NCBI GenBank assembly: GCA_020345785.1
Contig: CP070771.1
Location: 1,298,881 to 1,305,508 of the forward strand
DNA: 6,628 bases
DNA from: Desulfobacterales bacterium
GTDB taxonomy: Bacteria > Desulfobacterota > Desulfobacteria > Desulfobacterales > JAFDCJ01
Direction of reading: 5' to 3'
In this document: piece by piece, positions 1 to 6,628 of the stretch
How positions within the stretch are numbered: position 1 is the first letter of the stretch
Layout: each line of letters starts with the position of its first letter
The notes under the pieces: model-generated
The model's input: the letters and a program-made list of their open reading frames with translations, nothing else
Databases searched by the model: none
What the model was told of the DNA's origin: nothing
Made by a program: the position numbers and the translations under genes

Positions 1-102
1 AAAGACAGAATTCCTTAAATATTTATTCTTCAATATTCAATTATTTATTACCTATGTTTAGCGATTTCAATACCAAAATTGAAACAATATCCCGTTCTGT
101 GC

Positions 103-179
103 GGGCGAGGATAAACCTCGCCCCTACCTAACCTAACAGGTTAAGAAACGTTTTGTAGGGGCGGGCTTTACGCCCGCCC
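103..179. repeat. Head-to-head pair of REP-like GC hairpins
   Basis: Two 21-nt hairpins face each other. The first has arms GGGCGAGG and CCTCGCCC (103-110, 116-123) around ATAAA. The second has arms GGGCGGGC and GCCCGCCC (159-166, 172-179) around TTTAC. Each is bordered on the inner side by the same CTAC/GTAG tag (124-127 and 155-158), so 103-127 and 155-179 are 25-nt inverted copies differing at five positions. Four of those differences keep base pairs inside the stems (A-T against G-C, and G-C against C-G), so the hairpin shape is conserved rather than the exact sequence. This layout is typical of REP/BIME elements mobilised by RAYT transposases; no such transposase lies in the window. The pair sits 33 nt past the end of the hydrolase gene and could protect or end its transcript, but there is no clear T-tract. 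Confidence 0.8.
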
Positions 180-212
180 GGACTGGGTGCAGGTTCAAGG
201 AAATCGCTCAAT

Positions 213-1430
213 TCAGGTATTACTAAGTTTCTTCAGGTACACAAGCGGCAAAGCGGCGTAGAAGGCGGCACAGCGCACGAGGTCGGCCTTCCAGGTCTTT
301 TCATTGGGGGCATGGGCCTCGGACTCTTTGCCTGGACCGAAGCCCACGCAGGGGATGCCGAACATGCCCATGATGGAGACCCCGTTGGTTGAAAAAGTCC
401 ACTTGTCCACCCGCGGTTCTTTCTCAAACAGGGATTTGTAGGTCGCCACCGCCGACTGCGTGACCACGTGGTTCTCCGGAATCACCCAGGACGGGAAGTA
501 GCAGTCGGTGGGATAGACCAAGCCGGTAAAGGACGGCTTATCGTAGGTATACATGGAAACCTGGGCATCGGCGGCCTTGGCCGCGGGCAGGTCCCGAATT
601 TGCTGCAGGGCCAGCGCCTTATCCTCACCGGTTGTCAGTCGGCGGTCGATGGAGATGGTGCAGCCATCCGCCACCGCACAGCGCGACGGCGAGGTGTAGA
701 AGATTTCAGAAACCGTCAGGGAGCCTTTACCCAGGAAATCGTCTGTTTTCAGGCGGCCGTGCAGGGCTTCCAGTTCACCCAAGATGCGTCCCATCTTGAA
801 AATGGCATTGTCGCCCCGCTCGGGAGCCGATCCGTGGGAGCTGACCCCTTTGACCGCAACTTTGATCTCCATGCGGCCGCGCTGACCGCGGTAGATGCCC
901 CCGTCGGTCGGTTCGGTGGAAACCACGAATTCGGGCTTCAACCCCGACTCTTTAATGATGTACTGCCAGCATAGCCCGTCACAGTCTTCCTCCTGCACGG
1001 TTCCGACCACCACGAGGGTGTAGTCGCCCTCTAGTCCCAGATCCCTGATAATCTTGCCCGCATAAACCAGGGACGCCATGCCGCCCTCCTGGTCGCTGGC
1101 GCCGCGGCCGCCGATCACCTCGTCGTCTTCGTAGCCTTCATAGGGATCGAATTTCCAGTTTTCCATGTTGCCGATCCCGACGGTGTCGATGTGAGCATCC
1201 ATGGCAATCAGATGCCTGCCGTTTCCAATAGTCCCCAGGATGTTGCCCATAGGATCGATATCCACTTTATCGAATCCCACCTTCTCCATTTCAGCCTGGA
1301 TCCGCTCGATGACCGCCCTTTCCTGACAGCTTTCGCTGGGCAGTCGGATCATGTCGCGCAAAAATCGGGTCATTTCGGGCTGGTATTTCTCGGCCAGTTC
1401 CTTAATCTTTGCAAAGTCAGGTAGTGACAT
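213..1430 (-). CDS. ygeY: M20-family metallohydrolase, YgeY type (selenium metabolism-linked)
   Basis: The 405-residue protein is a complete M20 di-zinc amidohydrolase/peptidase, presumably cytoplasmic (no signal peptide). Visible metal and catalytic residues are H80 and D82 in MDAHIDTV, the bridging D113 in [10 protein letters not shown], the catalytic glutamate pair E147-E148 in QEED, E173 in STEPT, and H373 in EAHAPNE near the C-terminus. The lid/dimerisation domain runs from about residue 180 to 295 and carries the H199 motif [13 protein letters not shown]. Overall wording matches the YgeY family, placed in E. coli in a cluster tied to selenium-dependent molybdenum hydroxylases and anaerobic purine breakdown. 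The exact substrate is not known from sequence. ATG at 1430 is chosen because AAGGAA (1439-1444, minus sense) lies 8 nt upstream and the N-terminus fits the family. The usual partner genes (ygeX, ssnA, hydantoinase) are absent here, so the gene appears solitary. ArgE/DapE-type deacylases are related alternatives, but the residue pattern favours YgeY. Confidence 0.88.
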   Translation of the reverse strand: MSLPDFAKIKELAEKYQPEMTRFLRDMIRLPSESCQERAVIERIQAEMEKVGFDKVDIDPMGNILGTIGNGRHLIAMDAHIDTVGIGNMENWKFDPYEGYEDDEVIGGRGASDQEGGMASLVYAGKIIRDLGLEGDYTLVVVGTVQEEDCDGLCWQYIIKESGLKPEFVVSTEPTDGGIYRGQRGRMEIKVAVKGVSSHGSAPERGDNAIFKMGRILGELEALHGRLKTDDFLGKGSLTVSEIFYTSPSRCAVADGCTISIDRRLTTGEDKALALQQIRDLPAAKAADAQVSMYTYDKPSFTGLVYPTDCYFPSWVIPENHVVTQSAVATYKSLFEKEPRVDKWTFSTNGVSIMGMFGIPCVGFGPGKESEAHAPNEKTWKADLVRCAAFYAALPLVYLKKLSNT

Positions 1431-1593
1431 CGGCCTGGTTCCTTTTTTGGCGATATAAAATTTGGCGGGAATCGTTATGGATCATGCAACGACGGTATTG
1501 ATCACGGCCTCGGTGGTTTCAGAAAAGCTTTTGCGTCGCACTCTTTTTGGCTGTATATTCAATTCTTTTGCATGTCAACCTAAAATTTTTTTT
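1431..1593. other. Intergenic, upstream side of the hydrolase gene
   Basis: This stretch should contain the hydrolase promoter reading leftwards, but no convincing -35/-10 pair with normal spacing is visible; the TTTATA/TTATAT box (minus sense) just upstream of the gene lacks a recognisable -35. A small AAAAGCTTTT palindrome lies at 1523-1532. Nothing else is supported here before the repeat region starts with an eight-T run at 1586-1593. Confidence 0.4.
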
Positions 1594-1670
1594 GGACCTA
1601 TATACAAAATTAAGGTTAAATGTTAACCGGTCAAGACAGGTCCGTTGGGTTTCGATTCTGGTATCGAATC
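1594..1670 (+). repeat. Left arm of a 77-nt inverted repeat
   Basis: The arm begins GGACCTATATAC and ends GGTATCGAATC. It matches the reverse complement of 2141-2217 without gaps at 65 of 77 positions by direct reading, including a 23-nt identical core (1634-1656 less one flank) built around GGTCCGTTGGGTTTCGAT. A run of eight T directly precedes it. Within the arm, TTCGAT and ATCGAA (1651-1656, 1663-1668) could form a small hairpin. The two arms enclose about 470 bp containing a palindrome and a short truncated gene. No transposase lies between them, so a MITE-like or RAYT-type non-autonomous element is the best guess. Confidence 0.8.
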
Positions 1671-1691
1671 AACGACACTGGACAGTTTTTA

Positions 1692-1762
1692 GTAGGTTGG
1701 GTAGAGGAACGAAACCCCAAACCCGCCGCGGCGGGACTCAGCCGGATCTCCACCCAACCTGC
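1692..1762. repeat. GTAGGTTGGGT-type palindromic repeat, copy 1
   Basis: The ends GTAGGTTGGGTAGAG (1692-1706) and CTCCACCCAACCTGC (1748-1762) are inverted repeats of 15 nt with two mismatches. The centre holds a perfect 14-nt palindrome, CCCGCCGCGGCGGG, at 1722-1735. The sequence AGAGGAACGAAACCCC next to the left end recalls a widespread family of dispersed bacterial repeats that I know from memory as GTAGGTTGGGT...GGAACGAAACCCAAC. A second copy is at 2479-2537. It begins 21 nt after the left arm of the 77-nt inverted repeat. It is non-coding and could form a strong hairpin in DNA or RNA. Confidence 0.78.
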
Positions 1763-1827
1763 AAGCGAAGAAAAAATTCAGCTTAATTAAACCAGCCTTA
1801 CCTAATTACAACTCAAAGGAAGGATCG

Positions 1828-2184
1828 ATGAAAAATGCATCTAAAAAACAGCGATTAGAGAACCGATCGGGCAAGAAGACCATTAAAGCCGAACATCTCA
1901 AAGGGCGTCTGATAAGATCCAAATCACTGCAAGGAATCGTGGATTGGAACGCCAAACTGGAATCCAGCCGCCTGCGGCCCGGACCGGAGGACTGGCTTGT
2001 GTACGGTCGGATTTCGGGGCCGGACGGGAAGGGGATATCCGATTTGCGGGTCAGTGTCTTTGATAAAGATCTCTTATTTGACGATCGCCTGGGTGAAGCC
2101 GTCACGGATGCAGACGGTGAATTCTATCTTCTTTATCACAGATTCTTTACCAGGATCGAAACCCAACGGACCTTTCTCGATTAG
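1828..2184 (+). CDS. Truncated transthyretin-like / carboxypeptidase-regulatory-like domain protein
   Basis: The 118-residue frame has a strong ribosome site, AAGGAAGGA (1816-1824), just before ATG at 1828. Residues 1-35 are rich in lysine and arginine. Residues about 55-103 (DWLVYGRISGPDGKGISDL, then VSVFDKDLLFDD and AVTDADGEFYLLY) look like the first strands of a beta-sandwich of the transthyretin-like/carboxypeptidase-regulatory class, which often sits in larger secreted or repeat-containing proteins. The domain breaks off after LLY. From residue 105 onward the codons lie inside the right arm of the 77-nt inverted repeat (from 2141), so the last 14 residues and the stop codon are supplied by repeat DNA. 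The gene was therefore most likely cut short by that element and is a remnant, though the intact start leaves expression possible. No missing C-terminal part is visible downstream. The domain call is from pattern memory. Confidence 0.6.
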   Translation: MKNASKKQRLENRSGKKTIKAEHLKGRLIRSKSLQGIVDWNAKLESSRLRPGPEDWLVYGRISGPDGKGISDLRVSVFDKDLLFDDRLGEAVTDADGEFYLLYHRFFTRIETQRTFLD

Positions 2185-2217
2185 TTAACATTTAGCCTTA
2201 ATTTGGTATATAGACCC
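2141..2217 (-). repeat. Right arm of the 77-nt inverted repeat
   Basis: The reverse complement of this stretch begins GGGTCTATATACCAAATT and matches the left arm (1594-1670) at 65 of 77 positions with no gap. Its inner 44 nt form the 3' end of the truncated beta-sandwich gene, including the stop codon at 2182-2184. Outside the arm lies an A-rich run (T-rich on the strand read like the left arm), echoing the eight-T run outside the left arm. TAAAATT occurs just outside both arms (1581-1587, 2219-2225) and could be a target duplication, but it is AT-rich and may be chance. Confidence 0.8.
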
Positions 2218-2225
2218 GTAAAATT

Positions 2226-2245
2226 ATAAAAAAATCCTGAAAAGT
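2226..2245. repeat. 20-nt sequence shared with the tRNA/toxin terminator
   Basis: This stretch (seven A, then TCCTGAAAAGT, preceded by AT) is identical to 4993-5012, where it forms one half of a terminator-like hairpin. Here the complementary half TCAGGATTT is missing, so no hairpin can form. Read on the minus strand it is the T-tract half. It lies 8 nt outside the right arm of the 77-nt inverted repeat. Confidence 0.6.
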
Positions 2246-2391
2246 TCTCCCCCCACATTTTCCTTGTCTTTCATTTATTGACGATCTTTTGATCTTTTTC
2301 ATTTGATCCTGCCCTATTGTTACGGTAAGGCAGAATTATTTGAGAGAACGGCAGGCTTGAGATTACGGGCTCGCCTTTGCTGTCCCCTTTC

Positions 2392-2454
2392 AATTTTTTT
2401 TCGGACCTATAGCCAAAGAAAGGGATCATTATGTTGGGTTTCGGCATATATAGG
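2392..2454 (+). repeat. Degenerate, shortened copy of the 77-nt repeat arm
   Basis: AATTTTTTTT, one extra C, then GGACCTATA (2392-2411) repeats the start of the left arm and its T-run (1584-1602). GTTGGGTTTCG (2433-2443) repeats 1644-1654, but 20 nt closer to the start, as expected from an internal deletion. It ends in GGCATATATAGG (2443-2454), partly complementary to CCTATAGCC at 2406-2414, so it may fold by itself. It has the same orientation as the left arm and is also followed by a GTAGGTTGGGT palindrome. Confidence 0.55.
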
Positions 2455-2478
2455 CAAACGCGGTATAACTCCAATTTG

Positions 2479-2537
2479 GTAGGTTGGGTTAAGGTAAGAA
2501 ATCCAACCTTAACAAATCCGGCCTCAACCCAACCTAC
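2479..2537. repeat. GTAGGTTGGGT-type palindromic repeat, copy 2
   Basis: Perfect 12-nt inverted ends GTAGGTTGGGTT (2479-2490) and AACCCAACCTAC (2526-2537) enclose a second inverted pair, AAGGT (2491-2495) and ACCTT (2506-2510). The ends match copy 1 at 1692-1762, while the central part differs (no GC palindrome here). It is likely a small mobile palindrome of the same family, lying in the leader of the downstream oxidoreductase region. Confidence 0.8.
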
Positions 2538-2648
2538 GAAAGGCTCCATCTGTAGCTCGGCTGCACGTTGCCTTTTTATTTTTTTTGCTCCGATTTTTTA
2601 CATGTGTATGTGTGACTCATCAGCGCGAAACCGGGCGGAGGCTGTTAA

Positions 2649-3983
2649 ATGAATACAAAGAGAATTAAAAATTGGGATGGCACCCAAATCTGGACTCCTG
2701 AGACGGTATATCGGCCGCAGGACGAAGAACAAACAGCCGCATTGATTCAACGTGCTGTCGAGGATCAAAAACAAATTAAAGCCATTGGCAGCGCACTTTC
2801 GTGGTCGGACATCATCGACATGCCGCAGAATGCGATCAGGTTCGACAACATGGATAAGGTGCTCGATGTTGATAGGGATAAACGCCGGGTCCGTGTCCAA
2901 GCCGGTGCGCAGTTGAAGGATGTCAATGAGGTATTGGCTGAACATCGGCTTGCGTTCGACAACTTCGGTTCCATCATTCTCCAAACAGCCGCTGGGTATA
3001 TCGCTACCGGTACCCACGGGACCGGTGCTAAAACGCCGATCCTGTCCACCAGCATCGAAAAGATCCGCCTGGTCGACGGCTTGGGCCAAATCCATGAACT
3101 GGACGCAGCGCACGAGCCGGAGCTCTTCTCAGCTTCTCGAGTCAATCTCGGATGTCTTGGAGTGGTCACCGAAATCACATTCAGGTGTGTTGAAGCATTT
3201 GATTTGGAAGAGTGCCTGGAACTGGTCGATTTCGACGCCGCCTTGACGAATCTGGACACCTATCTCAACACCAACGATTACTGTAAGTTCTGGTGGCTTC
3301 CCTATACCGACAAGATCCAAGTATACACATTCAATAGGACAGACAAACCCAGAGGGGGCGCCGGCTTCACGGGTTTCATGGACCAATCGGGTCTTTCCGG
3401 CGTCTTCTTCACGGCCCTGATCGGACTCGGCCGAAACATTCCCCGGGTAATTCCATTTGTGCACAACACGGTCCAGAAAATCCATTACCATCCTCACAGG
3501 CGGGTGGACCGCAGTGATCGGGTTATCAAGGTCAGCAGCTCGATTCCGATCCATCAGGAGACGGAGTATGCGATACCCATAGAGAAGGCAGCCAAGGCCA
3601 TCGACGAAACCAGAAAAATGATCCTTGCGGCGGATGCGGATTATAAGGTGAATTTTCCGATGGAGGTACGTTTCGTGGCTGCGGATGATGTTCCAATGAG
3701 CCCGGCGAATGGGCGTGACAGCTGTTATATCGGCGCCTACGTCAGCAGTCTTGGTTGGGCTAAAAACTATTTCAGGGAATTCGAAGCATTGATGAGCGAC
3801 TTCAAGGGACGTCCGCACTGGGGCAAGAGTTTTTCGCTATACTCCGAAAAGATTCGCGAACTTTATCCGGCCTATGACGACTTCAACCGTCTGCGCCGGA
3901 GTTGCGACCCACACGGATTATTTCGCAACAGCTTCATTGATCGCGTGTTTCCAGACACGACAGCCGAAAAGACGCAAAAATAA
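2649..3983 (+). CDS. FAD-dependent aldonolactone oxidoreductase (galactono-/arabinono-1,4-lactone type)
   Basis: The 444-residue protein belongs to the vanillyl-alcohol-oxidase fold family. Residues 15-185 form the PCMH-type FAD-binding domain, with AIGSALSWSDI at 45-55 and the flavin loop GYIATGTHGTGAKTP at 116-130. Residues about 190-435 form the aldonolactone oxidase C-terminal domain, with MEVRF at 338-342, HWGK at 390-393 and the closing RRSCDPHGLFRNSF. At the position where covalently flavinylated members carry histidine (GHS), this protein has L50, as in plant L-galactono-1,4-lactone dehydrogenase. E339 and R341 match that enzyme's substrate-binding Glu-x-Arg pair. Non-covalent FAD is therefore likely, and the natural electron acceptor may not be oxygen. 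The substrate is not determined. GGAGG (2637-2641) lies 7 nt before the ATG. No signal peptide is seen. The next gene begins 87 nt downstream and is probably a separate unit. Confidence 0.85.
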   Translation: MNTKRIKNWDGTQIWTPETVYRPQDEEQTAALIQRAVEDQKQIKAIGSALSWSDIIDMPQNAIRFDNMDKVLDVDRDKRRVRVQAGAQLKDVNEVLAEHRLAFDNFGSIILQTAAGYIATGTHGTGAKTPILSTSIEKIRLVDGLGQIHELDAAHEPELFSASRVNLGCLGVVTEITFRCVEAFDLEECLELVDFDAALTNLDTYLNTNDYCKFWWLPYTDKIQVYTFNRTDKPRGGAGFTGFMDQSGLSGVFFTALIGLGRNIPRVIPFVHNTVQKIHYHPHRRVDRSDRVIKVSSSIPIHQETEYAIPIEKAAKAIDETRKMILAADADYKVNFPMEVRFVAADDVPMSPANGRDSCYIGAYVSSLGWAKNYFREFEALMSDFKGRPHWGKSFSLYSEKIRELYPAYDDFNRLRRSCDPHGLFRNSFIDRVFPDTTAEKTQK

Positions 3984-4014
3984 AAACGAGGGCACCTAAA
4001 TTTCCCTTTACTTT

Positions 4015-4024
4015 GCCATATGGC
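4015..4024. promoter_or_regulatory. Possible operator of the toxin-antitoxin operon
   Basis: GCCATATGGC is a perfect 10-nt palindrome in the 87-nt gap before the antitoxin gene, 46 nt upstream of its start codon. Nearby AT-rich boxes (TTGCCA at 4013-4018, TAATAT at 4030-4035) are too close together for a standard promoter, so the promoter itself is not fixed. Antitoxins with an Xre-type helix-turn-helix commonly repress their own operon, which makes a palindrome at this place a reasonable candidate site. This is inference from position and symmetry only. Confidence 0.3.
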
Positions 4025-4070
4025 TGTATTAATATTGCAACATGACATAAATTAAAAAGGAGAGGGCACC

Positions 4071-4535
4071 ATGGCGGCAAAAACACAAGCAAAGACCGGA
4101 TCTTCAAAAGCCGGCCGGAAGATTTCCGCTAAAGATGCAGTGATCGGCATGAATCTAATTAGTACGGAAAAAAATGAACTCATCCAAAATATAAAAAAAG
4201 GCCTACCAATATCTGCATTTGAAAAGATCCAAAAGAAATTAGAAGTTTCCGCAGACACTCTGGCATCTACGGTTAACATCGCCAGCCGTACGTTAGCACG
4301 CCGCAAGAAAGAAGGGCGGTTTCAACCTGATGAATCAGAGAGAGTCCTCAGAATTGCCACCTTATTTGACAGGGCATTACAGGTTCTTCATACTCAGAAC
4401 AGGGTAAAAGTATGGTTTAAATCACCCCAAAAAGGCCTCGGCGGTAAAACTCCTTTAGAATATGCCGATACGGAACCCGGCGCTCGAGAAGTTGAAGATT
4501 TGCTCGGCCGCCTTGAACACGGTGTTTTTTCATAA
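4071..4535 (+). CDS. Antitoxin, Xre/MbcA/ParS toxin-binding family
   Basis: The 154-residue protein is the antitoxin of a RES-Xre type II toxin-antitoxin pair. A basic, flexible N-terminus (1-25) is followed by an Xre-like helix-turn-helix at about 45-85 (LPISAFEKIQKKLEVSADTL, then IASRTLARRKKEG), expected to bind the operon's own promoter. Residues about 92-154 form the MbcA/ParS/Xre toxin-binding domain, with VWFKSPQKGLGGKTPLEYA and a C-terminal helix (EVEDLLGRLEHGVFS). In known complexes the C-terminal end of this domain blocks the RES active site. AAGGAG (4057-4062) sits 8 nt before the ATG. The stop TAA shares one base with the toxin's ATG (TAATG), so the pair is translationally coupled with the antitoxin made first. 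Confidence 0.9.
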   Translation: MAAKTQAKTGSSKAGRKISAKDAVIGMNLISTEKNELIQNIKKGLPISAFEKIQKKLEVSADTLASTVNIASRTLARRKKEGRFQPDESERVLRIATLFDRALQVLHTQNRVKVWFKSPQKGLGGKTPLEYADTEPGAREVEDLLGRLEHGVFS

Positions 4536-4996
4536 TGGCTATTGCCTGGCGAATTGCACAGGCGCATGTTGCAGACCGTGCTTTTACCGGTGAAGGCGCA
4601 CGCCGTTATGGTGGCCGATGGAACAGCAAAGGGGTTGCGGTAGTTTATACATCAAGCTCTATATCGCTGGCCATTTTGGAGGTTCTGGTTCATATACCAA
4701 ACTATGACGTATTAGAAGAATATGTTGGTTTTCCGGTAGAATTCAGCCGTGATTTCGTTGTGACTTTGGACCCTGACGAACTTCCGCGCAATTGGAGCAG
4801 GGATCCCTCGCCTCAGACTGTCAAGCAAATTGGTGATATTTGGGTTGAAAGCCAGGAATCGGTTATTCTAGAGGTCCCCAGCACCATAGTTCCAACCGAG
4901 AAAAATTACCTTATCAATCCGGCTCACCCTGATCTTAGGAAGTTAAAATTAGGCAGCCCCACAAAATTTGAATTTGATCCCCGGCTTGTAAAATAA
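4535..4996 (+). CDS. res: Toxin, RES-domain NAD+ phosphorylase family
   Basis: The 153-residue protein is a RES-domain toxin, a fold related to ADP-ribosylating toxins. Characterised members destroy cellular NAD+ and stop growth. The family's conserved polar residues are visible: R28 in GGRWN, Y38 in VYTS, E49 in ILEVLVH, S109 in QESVILEVPS and N128 in NYLINPAHPD. The domain spans nearly the whole protein and its length is normal for the family, so it appears intact and active. It has no ribosome site of its own beyond the coupled TAATG junction, which fits lower output than its antitoxin. A terminator-like hairpin starts three bases past the stop codon. Which NAD+ product it makes (phosphorolysis or hydrolysis) cannot be read from sequence. 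Confidence 0.9.
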   Translation: MAIAWRIAQAHVADRAFTGEGARRYGGRWNSKGVAVVYTSSSISLAILEVLVHIPNYDVLEEYVGFPVEFSRDFVVTLDPDELPRNWSRDPSPQTVKQIGDIWVESQESVILEVPSTIVPTEKNYLINPAHPDLRKLKLGSPTKFEFDPRLVK

Positions 4997-4998
4997 AA

Positions 4999-5043
4999 AA
5001 ATCCTGAAAAGTGGTTCCAAACGGGTCTCACTGATCAGGATTT
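4999..5043. terminator. Bidirectional terminator-like hairpin between res and tRNA-Pro
   Basis: AAATCCTGA (4999-5007) and TCAGGATTT (5035-5043) form a perfect 9-bp stem. Inside it AGTG (5010-5013) and CACT (5028-5031) can extend the pairing. On the minus strand the stem runs directly into a seven-T tract followed by ATTTT, a good rho-independent end for the tRNA transcript. On the plus strand it follows the toxin stop codon and is trailed by the weaker TTTCCTTTT. The stem is AT-rich, so strength is uncertain. Confidence 0.65.
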
Positions 5044-5077
5044 CCTTTAGAATAAACTTTAACTTTGAGCAAGTAAG

Positions 5078-5154
5078 TGGTCGGGACGGCTGGATTTGAA
5101 CCAGCGACCCCAGCGTCCCGAACGCTGTGCTCTACCAGACTGAGCCACGTCCCG
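5078..5154 (-). tRNA. tRNA-Pro (anticodon CGG)
   Basis: Read on the minus strand, the acceptor arms CGGGACG and CGTCCCG pair fully, followed by discriminator A and an encoded CCA end (5078-5080). The D arm is GCTC/GAGC, the anticodon stem CAGCG/CGCTG holds the loop TTCGGGA with anticodon CGG, and the T arm is CTGG-TTCAAAT-CCAG. It reads proline codon CCG. The 77-nt length and fold are fully normal. It converges on the toxin-antitoxin operon. No second copy of its 3' end is seen in the window, so there is no evidence of an integrated island attached here. Confidence 0.96.
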
Positions 5155-5164
5155 ACAAAATCTG

Positions 5165-5193
5165 CTTTTAGGATATAGTGTCGAAAATGTCAA
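5165..5193 (-). promoter_or_regulatory. Sigma-70-type promoter of tRNA-Pro
   Basis: On the minus strand a perfect -35 box TTGACA (5188-5193) is followed after 17 nt by TAAAAG (5165-5170), a four-of-six match to the -10 consensus. Transcription would begin only a few bases before the mature tRNA 5' end at 5154, which is common for single tRNA genes. The sequence upstream of the -35 is AT-rich. Confidence 0.6.
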
Positions 5194-5234
5194 CCGATAT
5201 AATGAGATTTTTTATTCGTTATGGTGCGGAAAAA

Positions 5235-6626
<1,392 letters not shown>

Positions 6627-6628
6627 TC

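Larger units (their letters stand above)
2246..2648. other. Intergenic repeat-bearing region before the FAD oxidoreductase
   Basis: No coding function is supported here. Contents are a weak hairpin with arms CTGCC (2309-2313) and GGCAG (2329-2333), a degenerate copy of the 77-nt arm (2392-2454), a second GTAGGTTGGGTT palindrome (2479-2537), and the ribosome site GGAGG (2637-2641) for the gene at 2649. A promoter for that gene must lie in this stretch or further upstream, but I see no convincing box pair. Confidence 0.5.

Noticed and set aside
103..179. CRISPR array from the two similar GC-rich units
   Set aside because: There are only two units, inverted rather than direct, and each is a self-contained hairpin with no spacer pattern.
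468..974. 168-codon plus-strand frame opposite the YgeY-type hydrolase
   Set aside because: It is antisense to conserved hydrolase sequence, lacks a convincing ribosome site and resembles no family.
1523..1532. AAAAGCTTTT palindrome as an operator of the hydrolase gene
   Set aside because: It is short, AT-rich and about 95 nt from the start codon with no promoter nearby; it is likely chance.
1547..1786. 79-codon plus-strand frame across the left repeat arm
   Set aside because: It consists mainly of repeat-arm and palindrome sequence; coding is unlikely.
2271..2549. 92-codon minus-strand frame in the intergenic region
   Set aside because: Its N-terminal part is a translation of the palindromic repeat at 2479-2537, and no domain is visible.
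3129..3818. 229-codon minus-strand frame opposite the FAD oxidoreductase
   Set aside because: The plus-strand protein has all family motifs across this stretch, and the opposing translation shows none.
5078..5154. tRNA-Pro as an integrated-element attachment site
   Set aside because: No duplicated tRNA 3' end, integrase or phage gene is present in the window.

Overview
The window (6,628 bases) is bacterial chromosomal DNA. It carries five confident protein genes, one short truncated gene, one tRNA gene and many small palindromic repeats. No gene is diagnostic of a taxon. An anaerobic bacterium of the Desulfobacterota (old Deltaproteobacteria) type is a plausible guess, based on a YgeY-type selenium-linked hydrolase, moderate GC, REP-like GC palindromes, GTAGGTTGGGT palindromes and GTTGA-type short repeats. 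That assignment is inference.

Left part (1-1430): an AT-rich end, a pair of head-to-head REP-like hairpins (103-179), then a complete M20 metallopeptidase-family gene of the YgeY type on the minus strand (213-1430). Middle-left (1431-2648): a 1.2 kb repeat-rich region with no full-size gene. It holds a 77-nt inverted repeat (1594-1670 and 2141-2217) around a 118-codon reading frame. That frame encodes the start of a transthyretin-like / carboxypeptidase-regulatory-like beta-sandwich, and its 3' end runs into the right arm. Two palindromes with GTAGGTTGGGT ends (1692-1762, 2479-2537) and a degenerate extra copy of the left arm (2392-2454) suggest that a composite module was duplicated in direct orientation.

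Middle-right (2649-4996): on the plus strand, a flavin-dependent aldonolactone oxidoreductase resembling L-galactono-/D-arabinono-1,4-lactone oxidases and dehydrogenases. It is followed by a two-gene type II toxin-antitoxin operon with an Xre/MbcA/ParS-type antitoxin and a RES-domain NAD+-degrading toxin. A hairpin with T-tracts (4999-5043) separates this operon from the convergent tRNA-Pro(CGG) gene (5078-5154, minus strand), which has a recognisable promoter.

Right end (5155-6628): a 9-nt-period GTTGA/TCAAC repeat region abuts the stop codon of a complete purA (adenylosuccinate synthetase, minus strand, GTG start). Apart from the toxin-antitoxin pair, the genes look functionally unrelated: purine synthesis, a tRNA, a lactone oxidoreductase and a hydrolase. 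The most unusual content is the layered repeat architecture at 1584-2537. No new multi-gene system is evident.
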